Of a stretch of DNA of 29,334 bases, positions 16,899 to 25,459 are shown one piece after another. The stretch is from Bathymodiolus brooksi thiotrophic gill symbiont. Its GTDB lineage: Bacteria; Pseudomonadota; Gammaproteobacteria; PS1; Pseudothioglobaceae. Under the pieces are notes generated by a model. The model did not search any database, had not been told where the DNA came from, and saw only the letters and a program-made list of their open reading frames with translations. The DNA is taken from positions 1 through 29,334 of the forward strand of contig NZ_CAHJWD020000517.1 in assembly GCF_903642095.1 (NCBI RefSeq). The letters run 5' to 3'. Both the position numbers and the translations under genes were made by a program. The number at the start of each line of letters is the position of its first letter. The stretch's first letter is position 1.

Positions 16899-17981
16899 AT
16901 GAAAAAGTATTTAGTCGGTGGTGCTGTTCGTGATCAATTATTAGGTATTGCTAATGAGCATACTGAAAATGACTGGCTTATTGTCGGATCCTCCCCTGAG
17001 GAAATGTTAGACTTAGGTTATAGGCAAGTGGGCAAAGAATTTCCTGTATTTTTACACCCCGGAACACAAGAAGAATATGCACTTGCCAGAGTTGAGCGTA
17101 AAGTCGGTAAAGGTTATAAGGGCTTTGAATTTGACACCTCTAAAACTGTTACCCTTGAGCAAGATTTATCTCGCCGTGACTTAACCATTAACGCCATTGC
17201 GCAAAAAGAGGGTGAATTATTTGATCCATTTAATGGACAAGTTGATTTGAATAGTGGGTTGCTTAAACATGTGTCTGCTGCATTTGTTGAAGACCCTGTG
17301 CGTATTTTGCGTGTGGCACGCTTTGCTGCACAATTTAAAGCATTTGGTTTTAAGGTGGCACATAAAACTCATCAATTAATGAAAGATATGGTTGTTTCGG
17401 GCGAGGTAGATGCACTAACGCCTGAACGGGTTTTTAAAGAATTAGACAAATCTCTGGCTTGCAATACGCCATCTGCTTTTTTTAAGGTATTGTCTGCCTG
17501 TGGTGCGTATGAGAAAGTATTTATACCGCTTAAATCTTGCCATACACAAAACCATCAAAATGCTTTTGAGTTTTTAGATGATTTGCCTACGAACGAGCCA
17601 GCTATTAAATTTAGCATATGGTTAAAAGATGAAAATCCAGCGGCAATTGATGCCTTGTGTCAACATATTAAATGTCCAAAAAAATATGAGCAACTGGCCA
17701 AACTGGTGAATGCAACTTACCAGTTTGTCGCTAAGTTTGAATCTCAATCCAGTAATGAAGTGTTTAACTTTTTTATTAAAACAGATGCACTTAGGCAGCA
17801 AGATCGATTTGCAGCGTTGTTAGCAACTTTTGAATTGTTGGGTATTGATGTGAGTCGTTTAATTAAACTGAGAGATTTATTGAATGTTATTGATGTTGAA
17901 ACATTAGATAAGTCAGATATTGGAGCAGCAATTAAGGCAGAAAAACGACGCATTATTGATTTATTTCTTGACACGGCATAA
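16899..17981 (+). CDS. cca: CCA tRNA nucleotidyltransferase, HD-less
   Basis: Cca adds or repairs the 3' CCA of tRNAs. The 360-residue protein matches the bacterial class II enzyme: KKYLVGGAVRDQLLGIANEH at the start, with the catalytic DxD region replaced in register by END (residues about 23-25) followed by WLIVGSSPEEMLDLG. It then has FPVFLHPGTQEEYALARVER and DLSRRDLTINAIA. The neck region EDPVRILRVARFAAQF (about residues 132-147) is clear. E. coli Cca is 412 residues and carries an HD phosphohydrolase domain; here its expected LCHDLGKG region reads as unrelated sequence (SIWLKDENPA), so phosphodiesterase activity should be absent. Its last 21 bases overlap the convergent nuclease gene. Confidence 0.95.
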   Translation: MKKYLVGGAVRDQLLGIANEHTENDWLIVGSSPEEMLDLGYRQVGKEFPVFLHPGTQEEYALARVERKVGKGYKGFEFDTSKTVTLEQDLSRRDLTINAIAQKEGELFDPFNGQVDLNSGLLKHVSAAFVEDPVRILRVARFAAQFKAFGFKVAHKTHQLMKDMVVSGEVDALTPERVFKELDKSLACNTPSAFFKVLSACGAYEKVFIPLKSCHTQNHQNAFEFLDDLPTNEPAIKFSIWLKDENPAAIDALCQHIKCPKKYEQLAKLVNATYQFVAKFESQSSNEVFNFFIKTDALRQQDRFAALLATFELLGIDVSRLIKLRDLLNVIDVETLDKSDIGAAIKAEKRRIIDLFLDTA

Positions 17982-20438
17982 AGCGTCAAAATCGCAATAG
18001 TTACAAGCATTTGGATTAGGCAGAACAGAGGCGATACCACTTTGAAAATTCTCACTGGCGGTGTTTAACAGTATTTTCCAGATGTCAATTTGTTCATCCC
18101 ATTTGGCACATAAACGTGTGGGGCGTTGCCTAGGGAGAGATTCTTCATCTTTTGACAAACCTTTAATGCTCACTTGATCGGCATTTAATTGGATAAAAGC
18201 AATACCCTGCGTGTCTTTACTGATTGCATAGATGGGTAATTGTGGCTCTTTAATGGCTTGACCGCACCAATGACTGACGATGGATTTCCCTGTTTTGTAA
18301 TCAAAAATAATTTTATCACCATTGCTCATTTCATCTAGCCTATCCAGTCGAGTGGTGAATTCTAATCCAGCAATATTGGTCTTAATTTTTTCCTCAGTAG
18401 ATAAGACAGTGAACGCCCCCCTTAGTTTATCAATTTCGATAAATTGACGGATTAACCTTAAAATTCTTATTTTTTCGATTTTTTTAAAACCAGATTCTTC
18501 GTAATATTTAAGAGCAGAAATTATTTTTTGCTGAATCAGTGCATCCAAAGCGTCGTTACTCAACGATAGGAGTTCCTCTTGTGTGGTAATTTCTTGATAG
18601 AAATATTGTAAGACGAGATGAATAATATTCCCTTGTTCCATTCTATTTAAGCCGATGTGTGGACTGTTAAAGGCTTGAGTATTAAGCCGATGTGTAAAAC
18701 CTTTGAACTCGCAAGCCATTTGGTCTTTTAAAATATTGACACCATTATTTACTTGGGTGTCCAATAAGGGATTAGCCTGAGCGTCTGATAATAATTCCAA
18801 TGCCACATTTTGATATTCGTATTTAAATGCTTGGGTTTCGTTATTAAATTTAAGCAAAGGTGATGGTTGTTGTTCGCTTTCAAAATGGGTTTTAGCATAA
18901 GAAAAAATTACTGTATCTGATAGACCGATTAAATTGTTGAATGTATCTTGTGCATCTTTGACAATTAATGCAAAACTACTGTGTGGAATTTGGTGTTTTT
19001 GAGCGATATCGCTGGGGATAAATCGTGGTGAATTGAGTGCAACGGGTAAGAATCCATCGGTCATTCCTAATACCCAAGCATTATCAAAAACCAACCCTTC
19101 TGCTTCCAAACTACCAAGTATCTGAATGGGTGTTTTTGCTGATTGTGCTTGGAAAATTACTTGTGAAAGCCATTTTTTTAAATCAAGAAGGGCATCTGCC
19201 ATATTAATTTTTTCACCAAATTGTGCCAGTTGGTTAAGTTCAGAGCGAGCAGTTTGGTATTTGTTAAATAATTGATATTCAGTGCTAGACAAAGTTCTGT
19301 CGGTAGCAAAGCCCCAAATTTGTAAGTAGTTATCAAACAATAATAGCCATTGGTCGTGAGTTTGTCTTTTTTTTGATGCTTGCGTAATGATTGTCTCAAG
19401 TATCGTTTTTATCTGCGGTGCAATGTCCAAGTGTTTTTCTAAGTGAGAAAATTTGAAACAGGTCTTTGAAAAAAACAAAACACGGTTCACGAGTAAAGCA
19501 CGAGCGGATTGCTCCTCTTGTGCGTAAGTAATATAAGGCGAAGTAATAATAGCGTTAAATACTTCAGTATCAATACGGTTGTCTTGTAATTGCTCGCAAA
19601 GTTTTAAGATAGCAAGAAGATGGCGAATTAAGGGGTAATCATTTAGTGGCAAGCCCAAAGAAATGTTATAAGATTTTTGCCCTGTTTCAACCAGCGTGTC
19701 AGTAAATACTTGGTCAAAAATAGACTTAATTTGATGGTGTTGGCGATTTAAAGTTGGGCAGACAATGGCAATGTGCTTGTCTGGATATTGTGTATTTAAA
19801 TCCTTTGCCCATTTAGCGGCAGACCCTATTTCATCGTAACTTGTTTGAAAGATTTGATTGTTACTATGCGGTTTTTTTTGTTCTTCTTCAAGTGTTTGAT
19901 AGCCAATTTTATCTAATAATAGCACTTGCACAGGCGTGAGTGTTTTGAAGCCATAAATATAGGGTTTGGTAAGTTTGGCACTTTGTTTAACAAGTAATGC
20001 AGGTAAATCATTAGCGTCTAATAGATTGTTACTAAGTTTGCTTTGCTGATAATTTTGCATCCAAGTAACAAATAATTCATAATTTTGGATGCCCGTTTGT
20101 GATAATTGGGCGTATTCAATTAGGTGTGCTTGACAATAATCATTGTTTTTAATAACTTCGTCCAATAAGCGACTGTCAATTTTAGTTTGTCCCGATTTCA
20201 ACATTGAGCGTTCAATTAAGGCACGAGATTCATTGTTTGAAATCAAGCGTTTTTCTGAATTAGGTTGTAATATACGCCAAGTTTCTTGTAAGTATTGATG
20301 CCAAGATAATGACTTTGGCAAAGCAGAGTTACCTTTTTGTATGCCCCAAGTTTTTTTGAATGCTAATACTTGACGGTTATTCGCCAAGATAATTGTATCA
20401 TCTTGGTCAATGTTGCTTGTATTGGCGTTAATCCACAT
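17961..20438 (-). CDS. AddB-like PD-(D/E)XK nuclease with Fe-S cysteines
   Basis: This roughly 825-residue protein resembles the AddB-related 'probable DNA repair protein' family of gammaproteobacteria. The C-terminal nuclease has GNIIH, LDRLDEM, and the RecB-type motif IIFDYKTGK (Asp at about residue 713). Cysteines of a likely 4Fe-4S staple are visible: one in [12 protein letters not shown] before the nuclease and C-x2-C-x5-C at the end (about 812, 815, 821), the AddB pattern. I see no Walker A motif at the N-terminus ([16 protein letters not shown]), so the helicase-like part is probably not an active ATPase. The ATG at 20438 is chosen; a TTG two codons earlier (20444) is possible. It overlaps engB by 11 bases and follows it, so the two are likely co-transcribed. 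No AddA-type partner is adjacent. It may act in double-strand break processing. Confidence 0.8.
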   Translation of the reverse strand: MWINANTSNIDQDDTIILANNRQVLAFKKTWGIQKGNSALPKSLSWHQYLQETWRILQPNSEKRLISNNESRALIERSMLKSGQTKIDSRLLDEVIKNNDYCQAHLIEYAQLSQTGIQNYELFVTWMQNYQQSKLSNNLLDANDLPALLVKQSAKLTKPYIYGFKTLTPVQVLLLDKIGYQTLEEEQKKPHSNNQIFQTSYDEIGSAAKWAKDLNTQYPDKHIAIVCPTLNRQHHQIKSIFDQVFTDTLVETGQKSYNISLGLPLNDYPLIRHLLAILKLCEQLQDNRIDTEVFNAIITSPYITYAQEEQSARALLVNRVLFFSKTCFKFSHLEKHLDIAPQIKTILETIITQASKKRQTHDQWLLLFDNYLQIWGFATDRTLSSTEYQLFNKYQTARSELNQLAQFGEKINMADALLDLKKWLSQVIFQAQSAKTPIQILGSLEAEGLVFDNAWVLGMTDGFLPVALNSPRFIPSDIAQKHQIPHSSFALIVKDAQDTFNNLIGLSDTVIFSYAKTHFESEQQPSPLLKFNNETQAFKYEYQNVALELLSDAQANPLLDTQVNNGVNILKDQMACEFKGFTHRLNTQAFNSPHIGLNRMEQGNIIHLVLQYFYQEITTQEELLSLSNDALDALIQQKIISALKYYEESGFKKIEKIRILRLIRQFIEIDKLRGAFTVLSTEEKIKTNIAGLEFTTRLDRLDEMSNGDKIIFDYKTGKSIVSHWCGQAIKEPQLPIYAISKDTQGIAFIQLNADQVSIKGLSKDEESLPRQRPTRLCAKWDEQIDIWKILLNTASENFQSGIASVLPNPNACNYCDFDALCRVKK

Positions 20439-21027
20439 AAGCAAAAAAAGTATCTAGTCTAGCACCTAAATTGTCTATACCTTGTTTTTTTAAACTGGAA
20501 AATAATTGTGCATTTACATAAGGATAAGGCTCAATTGCGCGTTTAACCTTAAGCAGGGCATTACTGGCGGCACCTTTTTTAATTTTATCAGATTTGGTTA
20601 GAATGATTTGCGTGGGCAAGTTAACATTTACACACCAATCTAACATCATTTGGTCAAATGATGTTAGTGGACGACGAACATCCATTACTAATACAGCACC
20701 TACCAAACATTGGCGTTTTGCAAAGTATTCGCCCATATCAATTTGCCATTGCTTTTTAATATGTTCAGGTACTTTGGCATAACCATAACCTGGTAAATCA
20801 ACCAAACGGCGATCTGCATCTAATTCAAAAAAAACCAAATGCTGAGTTCGCCCTGGTGTGCGTGAAACTTTTGCCAACTTTTTTTGTAAAGTAATGGTGT
20901 TAATAGCACTGGATTTTCCTGCATTCGAACGACCCGCAAAAATCACTTCATAACCTTGGTCTGGTGGCGTGCCTTTGAGTGACGGGCAAGAAAGTAGGAA
21001 TTTTGCTTGATGATAATTATTGTTCAT
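20428..21027 (-). CDS. engB: Ribosome biogenesis GTPase EngB (YihA/YsxC)
   Basis: EngB is an essential TrmE-Era-EngA-EngB-Septin-like GTPase that helps mature the 50S subunit. The 199-residue length fits. The G motifs are clear: G1 GRSNAGKSS at residues 32-40, G2 around RTPGRTQ (56-62), G3 DLPG (77-80) within [12 protein letters not shown], and G4 TKSD (144-147). The start [20 protein letters not shown] is typical. On its strand a TATAAT lies at 21075-21080, about 40 bases upstream, in the gap shared with the divergent cytochrome gene. The nuclease gene begins inside its end. Confidence 0.97.
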   Translation of the reverse strand: MNNNYHQAKFLLSCPSLKGTPPDQGYEVIFAGRSNAGKSSAINTITLQKKLAKVSRTPGRTQHLVFFELDADRRLVDLPGYGYAKVPEHIKKQWQIDMGEYFAKRQCLVGAVLVMDVRRPLTSFDQMMLDWCVNVNLPTQIILTKSDKIKKGAASNALLKVKRAIEPYPYVNAQLFSSLKKQGIDNLGARLDTFFAYVD

Positions 21028-21056
21028 TTAGTTTGAGTAAGTGTATAATTCGCAAT
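21020..21056 (+). promoter_or_regulatory. Probable promoter of the small cytochrome c gene
   Basis: TATAAT at 21044-21049 is a perfect -10. The best -35 is TTGTTC (21020-21025) at an 18-base spacing, three of six matches, overlapping the engB start. A TTTTAGG-loop hairpin (TGGTAA 21057-21062 with TTACCA 21070-21075) follows in the leader. A divergent TATAAT for engB (21075-21080, minus strand) lies inside the same gap. Confidence 0.55.
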
Positions 21057-21104
21057 TGGTAATTTTAGGTTACCATTATATATTTTTAAAATTAAGGAGA
21101 TAGT

Positions 21105-21407
21105 ATGTTTTTAACAACAACGAAAAAAGTTTTAGTGGCAGTAGTAACTGTAATGTCAATGAGTTCTATGGTTCAAGCAGATGGTAAGGCAGCTTATTCT
21201 GCTGCTGGTTGCGCTGGTTGTCATGGTGCTACAGGAAAGTCAGCGATTCCAATTTACCCCAACCTTGCTGGTCAACAGGCTGCTTATACCGTTAAGCAAT
21301 TAAAAGACTTTCAATCTGGTGCTCGTAAAGACGCAACAATGGGTGCAATGGCAGCATTGGCTAAAGGTAAAGAGCAAATAATTGCCGACTGGTTAGCCAA
21401 GCAGTAA
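21105..21407 (+). CDS. Small periplasmic c-type cytochrome (class I)
   Basis: This 100-residue protein is a secreted monohaem cytochrome c, an electron carrier in the periplasm. A signal peptide with basic KK followed by a hydrophobic run ends at about residue 25 (SMVQA before DGKAAY). The haem-binding site is CAGCH (C36, C39, H40). The later PNLAGQQAAYTVKQLKDFQS segment is shared with cytochrome c4 domains, and the Met in DATMGAM (about residue 80) is a probable axial ligand. AAGGAG lies five bases before the ATG. An intrinsic terminator follows, then a related dihaem cytochrome. It may be a c553/c4-like carrier to a terminal oxidase or from sulfur oxidation; the partner is not identifiable here. 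Confidence 0.92.
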   Translation: MFLTTTKKVLVAVVTVMSMSSMVQADGKAAYSAAGCAGCHGATGKSAIPIYPNLAGQQAAYTVKQLKDFQSGARKDATMGAMAALAKGKEQIIADWLAKQ

Positions 21408-21431
21408 TTCAGCATTAAATTCTGCATTATG

Positions 21432-21469
21432 ATAAGCCGATATTAAGTATAATATCGGCTTATTTTTTT
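21432..21469 (+). terminator. Intrinsic terminator after the small cytochrome gene
   Basis: A 14-bp perfect stem (ATAAGCCGATATTA, loop AGTA, then its exact complement) runs from 21432 to 21463 and is followed by a T-run to 21469. It lies between the two cytochrome genes, so cytochrome c4 would need readthrough or its own promoter. A TATAAT (21448-21453) sits across the loop and right arm. Confidence 0.9.
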
Positions 21470-21489
21470 GCAAAAAAGGAAAAAACATT

Positions 21490-22131
21490 ATGAATAAATT
21501 GGCACTGATTTCTTTGGTAGCGTTCGCTTTGCTTTCAACTTCTACTTTTGCTACAGGTGATGCAGCTAAGGGTAAGATAAAATCGGTAACCTGTATTGCT
21601 TGTCACGGTGCTGATGGTAATTCAGTTGCACCTATTTTTCCAAAATTAGCAGGGCAGAGTGAAAGTTATTTGTTAAAACAACTTAAAGACTTTAAAACCC
21701 ATTCTCGTGTTGATGCCTTGATGGAAGGTATAGTTACACCATTAAGTGAAGCAGATATGGCTAATTTAGCAGCCTATTTTGCCATACAAAAATCTTCCAA
21801 AGGTGTGCCTGCATCAGGTGCTTTATTTGCATTAGGTCAAACAATTTATCGTGGCGGCAAGAGGGAGACAGGTGTTACAGCTTGTATTGCTTGTCATGGT
21901 CCAAAAGGTGAAGGTGTGCCGTTAGCAGGTTTTCCAGCATTGGCATCACAACATGCGGCATACATATCTAAGCAACTTAAGTTATTTCGTCAGCATTCAA
22001 TTAATATACAAACAGGGGAGAGCAAATCAAGTAGAGTAAATGACTATGAAGGTATGATGGTTAACTTTACTAAAAATTTGACCAACAAAGAGATTGATGC
22101 TGTTGCAGCTTATATTTCTAGCTTAAAATAA
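21490..22131 (+). CDS. Cytochrome c4-like dihaem protein
   Basis: This 213-residue periplasmic protein has a signal peptide (MNKLALISLVAFALLSTSTF, cleaved near residue 21) and two homologous class I haem domains, as in cytochrome c4. The haem sites are CIACH at residues 35-39 and CIACH at 132-136. Each is followed by a family-typical stretch: PKLAGQSESYLLKQLKDFKT and PALASQHAAYISKQLKLFRQ. Methionines in DALMEG (about 78) and YEGMM (189-190) are likely axial ligands. Cytochromes c4 commonly donate electrons to cbb3-type oxidases. AAGGA lies nine bases before the ATG. It is bounded by terminators on both sides. The small upstream cytochrome resembles a single domain of this protein, suggesting related origin. 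Confidence 0.93.
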   Translation: MNKLALISLVAFALLSTSTFATGDAAKGKIKSVTCIACHGADGNSVAPIFPKLAGQSESYLLKQLKDFKTHSRVDALMEGIVTPLSEADMANLAAYFAIQKSSKGVPASGALFALGQTIYRGGKRETGVTACIACHGPKGEGVPLAGFPALASQHAAYISKQLKLFRQHSINIQTGESKSSRVNDYEGMMVNFTKNLTNKEIDAVAAYISSLK

Positions 22132-22149
22132 ATTATTCTTAGGCATTTT

Positions 22150-22174
22150 AAAAGGCGGTTTTACTGCCTTTTTT
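22150..22174 (+). terminator. Intrinsic terminator after cytochrome c4
   Basis: AAAAGGC (22150-22156) pairs with GCCTTTT (22166-22172), with a possible two-pair extension into the loop, followed by more T's. It separates the cytochrome region from tig. Confidence 0.8.
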
Positions 22175-22203
22175 GTTACTTGCTATTCAGGTATAATGAA
22201 CCC
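22169..22203 (+). promoter_or_regulatory. Probable promoter of the tig-clpPX-hflX-lon cluster
   Basis: TATAAT at 22192-22197 is a perfect -10 about 40 bases before tig. No good -35 is present; the position at 17-base spacing is the T-run of the preceding terminator. I do not see a convincing sigma32-type heat-shock promoter here. Confidence 0.5.
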
Positions 22204-22235
22204 TTTATTAAGAAAAAAATTGGATTTATAATAAA

Positions 22236-23534
22236 ATGAAAACTTCATTACGAACACTAGACGGACTAAAAAGATCATTAACTGTTGAATTACCAGTTGA
22301 TGCCTTTAAGCAAAAGACAGATCAAGCCTTGAAAAAGATGGCATCACAAGTAAATATTGATGGTTTCAGAAAAGGCAAAGTGCCTATCTCTATTATGCGC
22401 AAACAATTTGGTGCTCGTGCTAGTTCGGATGCGGTTAATGAGATTGTTAATGACACTTTGTTTGACGCATTGTCAGAGGTGAAAATAACACCTGCTTCAC
22501 GACCAGATATTACCAAGATTGATACAGAAGATGAAAAAGCTTTTACTTATACAGTTACATTTGAGGTTTATCCAGAGATTAAAGTTACTGATTTTTCTAA
22601 ATTAAAAGTTGAGCAGGCGGAAGTTAAAATTACTCAATCTGATGAGGACAAAACTTTAACAAGGCTAACTGAGCAAGCGATTGAATACAAGGCAGTTAAG
22701 CGTAAGTCTAAAAAAGACGACCAAGTAATAATTGACTTTAAAGGTATGCTTGACGGTAAAGTTTTTGAGGGCGGTGTTGCCAGTGATTTTAAAATGGTAT
22801 TGGGTAAAGGTTCAATGATTAAAGGTTTTGAAGAAGGACTTAAAGGTTTTGCCTCTGGCGACTCTACTACGCTAGATTTAACTTTTCCGAAAGAATATCA
22901 TGCACCACAATTAGCAGGAAAAGCGGTGGTTTTTGAAGTTGAAATAAAAGAAGTTGCCGAACCTGTCACGCCAGAATTAGATGACAAATTTGCAGCAAAA
23001 TTTGGTGAAAAAGATATGGATGCTTTAAAGGCAAGTATGAGGAAACAAATGGGTGTTGAAGTGGCTAATCGTTTGGACAATCAAAACAAAGATGCCTTAT
23101 TTGGCGTGCTGTTAGAGGCAAATAGTTTTGATGTGCCACAAGCCAGTATTGATCAAGAAGCAAAAAGTTTATTACAAGAAATGCAACAGCGTTTACAACA
23201 GCAAGGTATGCCATCTCAAGATAATATGCCAGCATCTACTTTTAATCCTGAAGCAGAACGACGCGTTAAATTGGGTTTATTGATTAATCAAATTGCGACT
23301 GACAATAAAATTGAGGCCACTAAAGCACAGTTAGATACTAAATTAGCAGAAATGGCAGAATCTTATGGTGAAAATTCTCAGAAAATGTTGGATTACTATA
23401 ATGCAGATCCTTCTAGAATGACTTCCGTTGAGTTGATGGTTGTGGAAAAAATGGTGCAAGATTTAATTTTAAAAGATGCTGAAGTAATGATTAAAAAAGT
23501 AACTTTTGAAGAGACGACTCAGGCACAACCGTAA
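22236..23534 (+). CDS. tig: Trigger factor
   Basis: Trigger factor is the ribosome-bound chaperone and prolyl isomerase that meets nascent chains at the tunnel exit, docking on L23. The 432-residue length equals that of E. coli. The N-terminal ribosome-binding domain contains the signature GFRKGKVP at residues 43-50. The FKBP-type isomerase domain spans about 155-240 ([18 protein letters not shown], then [18 protein letters not shown]). A helical C-terminal chaperone domain follows, with a Gln/Met-rich stretch near 310-325. The ribosome-binding site is weak (TGGAT, about 12 bases from the ATG). Its stop overlaps the clpP start by one base. Confidence 0.97.
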   Translation: MKTSLRTLDGLKRSLTVELPVDAFKQKTDQALKKMASQVNIDGFRKGKVPISIMRKQFGARASSDAVNEIVNDTLFDALSEVKITPASRPDITKIDTEDEKAFTYTVTFEVYPEIKVTDFSKLKVEQAEVKITQSDEDKTLTRLTEQAIEYKAVKRKSKKDDQVIIDFKGMLDGKVFEGGVASDFKMVLGKGSMIKGFEEGLKGFASGDSTTLDLTFPKEYHAPQLAGKAVVFEVEIKEVAEPVTPELDDKFAAKFGEKDMDALKASMRKQMGVEVANRLDNQNKDALFGVLLEANSFDVPQASIDQEAKSLLQEMQQRLQQQGMPSQDNMPASTFNPEAERRVKLGLLINQIATDNKIEATKAQLDTKLAEMAESYGENSQKMLDYYNADPSRMTSVELMVVEKMVQDLILKDAEVMIKKVTFEETTQAQP

Positions 23535-24130
23535 TGACAATTCAAAACTTAAATCAAATCCCAATGGTGGTAGAGCAATCTGCCCGTGGTGAGCGTGCCT
23601 ATGATATTTATTCACGTCTTTTAAAAGAGCGTGTTATTTTTATGGTTGGTCCAGTTGAGGACTATATGGCAAATGTCATTGTTGCGCAAATGCTATTTTT
23701 AGAATCTGAAAATCCTGATAAAGACATTCATTTATACATTAATTCACCGGGAGGTTCGGTCTCTGCAGGTTTGGCTATTTATGATACCATGCAGTTTATT
23801 AAGCCCGATGTTTCAACGCTTTGTATTGGTCAAGCAGCAAGTATGGGTGCTTTGTTGTTGACCGCTGGCACTAAAGGTAAACGCTGTGCTTTGCCTAATG
23901 CAAGGATGATGATTCACCAGCCATTGGGTGGTTTTTCTGGTCAAGCCAGTGATATAGATATTCATGCACAAGAAATTCTTAAAGTTAGAGAAAAACTTAA
24001 TAACATCTTAAAAACTCATACTGGTCAATCTATCAAAGCGATTCAAAAGGACACCGATAGAGACAACTTTATGTCAGCGGCTGAATCAGCCAAATATGGT
24101 TTAATTGACAAAGTTTTGACCCAGCGTTAA
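23534..24130 (+). CDS. clpP: ATP-dependent Clp protease proteolytic subunit
   Basis: ClpP is the tetradecameric serine peptidase that degrades substrates fed by ClpX or ClpA. The 198-residue protein has the catalytic triad in place: Ser103 in [10 protein letters not shown], His128 in MMIHQPLGG and Asp177 in [27 protein letters not shown] and [19 protein letters not shown] are typical. There is no ribosome-binding site of its own; the TAATG overlap with tig implies coupled translation. clpX follows after 24 bases. Confidence 0.98.
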   Translation: MTIQNLNQIPMVVEQSARGERAYDIYSRLLKERVIFMVGPVEDYMANVIVAQMLFLESENPDKDIHLYINSPGGSVSAGLAIYDTMQFIKPDVSTLCIGQAASMGALLLTAGTKGKRCALPNARMMIHQPLGGFSGQASDIDIHAQEILKVREKLNNILKTHTGQSIKAIQKDTDRDNFMSAAESAKYGLIDKVLTQR

Positions 24131-24154
24131 TCAAAAAAAATAGGGGACTCAATT

Positions 24155-25438
24155 ATGGCAGAGAATATTGAAGAATTGAACTGTTCGTTTTGTGGAAAGG
24201 CTAAGTCTGAGGTTGACCGTTTGGTTTCCGGCCCAGAGGTTTATATTTGTAACGAGTGTATTGAATCTTGTCACGATTTGCTTGAAGAGCAGGCTTTGCA
24301 AGAGGTTACTGATGATTATCAAGATTGGAACTATACACCTAAACAACTGCGTGATTTTTTAAATGAATATGTCATTGGTCAAGATCATGCAAAAAAAGTT
24401 TTATCAGTTGCCGTTTATAATCACTACAAGCGTTTGAAGAGTGGATATATTTCTAATGATGTTGAGCTAGATAAATCTAATATTTTGATGATTGGCCCCA
24501 CAGGTTCGGGCAAAACATTATTGGCACAAACTTTAGCACGACTTTTAGATGTGCCATTTACTGTGGCAGATGCAACTACTTTAACCGAAGCAGGTTATGT
24601 GGGCGATGATGTTGAAAATGTGATTAAGAGCTTGTTGTCAAAATGTAATTTTGATGTGGCTCGTGCAGAGCGAGGTATTATTTTTATTGATGAAATTGAT
24701 AAGATTTCCCGTCGCTCAGATTCGCCCTCTATTACCCGTGATGTCTCAGGTGAGGGTGTGCAACAAGCCATGTTAAAATTGATTGAAGGCACTGTAGCAT
24801 CAGTGCCACCACAAGGCGGACGCAAGCATCCAAACCAAGAAACCATTGATGTTGATACTTCAAAGATTTTATTTATTTGTGGCGGTGCATTTGATGGCTT
24901 AGATAAAGTCATTGATAGGCGTGTTGAAAAAGCCACAGGTATTGGTTTTTCTGTGGATGTAAAAAATTCAAATGAAGAAAAAACACTGTCTGATTTATTT
25001 AGTTTGATTGAGCCAGAAGATTTAATCAAGTATGGCTTAATTCCAGAATTAGTTGGTCGTTTGCCAGTGCAGACGGCACTCAGTGAACTGGATGAAGAGG
25101 CACTGATGCAAATTCTAACCAAGCCTAAGAATTCGGTGGTTAAGCAATTCCAAGAAATATTTTCCATGGAAGATGTTAAATTAACCCTTAGAAAATCAGC
25201 CTTGTCGGCAATTGCTAAACTAGCCATTAAGCGTAAAACAGGTGCTAGAGGGTTGCGCTCTATTTTGGAAGATATGCTACTTGATACTATGTTTGAGTTG
25301 CCATCACTTAGCGGCGTGAATGAAGTTATTATTGATAAAACTGTGGTTGAAAAGAAAAAATTACCGCTAATGGTGTATAAGTCGACTAAAAAACCTAAAG
25401 CCATTGCTAAAATCAATCAACCTAAAAAAGCATCGTAA
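24155..25438 (+). CDS. clpX: ATP-dependent Clp protease ATPase subunit ClpX
   Basis: ClpX is the hexameric AAA+ unfoldase of ClpXP. The 427 residues start with the zinc-binding domain (C10, C13, C32, C35). Walker A is GPTGSGKT (114-121), the pore loop GYVG (147-150), Walker B IIFIDE (175-180), and the RKH loop lies at 223-225. The IGF tripeptide that docks on ClpP is at 263-265. The arginine finger is in ELVGRL and the sensor 2 GAR is at 363-365. AGGGGA lies seven bases before the ATG. All functional motifs are intact, so ClpXP should be active. Confidence 0.98.
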   Translation: MAENIEELNCSFCGKAKSEVDRLVSGPEVYICNECIESCHDLLEEQALQEVTDDYQDWNYTPKQLRDFLNEYVIGQDHAKKVLSVAVYNHYKRLKSGYISNDVELDKSNILMIGPTGSGKTLLAQTLARLLDVPFTVADATTLTEAGYVGDDVENVIKSLLSKCNFDVARAERGIIFIDEIDKISRRSDSPSITRDVSGEGVQQAMLKLIEGTVASVPPQGGRKHPNQETIDVDTSKILFICGGAFDGLDKVIDRRVEKATGIGFSVDVKNSNEEKTLSDLFSLIEPEDLIKYGLIPELVGRLPVQTALSELDEEALMQILTKPKNSVVKQFQEIFSMEDVKLTLRKSALSAIAKLAIKRKTGARGLRSILEDMLLDTMFELPSLSGVNEVIIDKTVVEKKKLPLMVYKSTKKPKAIAKINQPKKAS

Positions 25439-25459
25439 ATAACCTACGCCGAGTAAACT

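Noticed and set aside
20594..20782. Short plus-strand frame opposite engB
   Set aside because: It covers the G3 and G4 region of a complete EngB and shows no motif of its own.
24595..25416. A 273-residue open frame on the minus strand opposite clpX
   Set aside because: It is a shadow of clpX: Ser/Ile-rich low-complexity translation, no recognisable motif, and clpX is complete and conserved on the plus strand.
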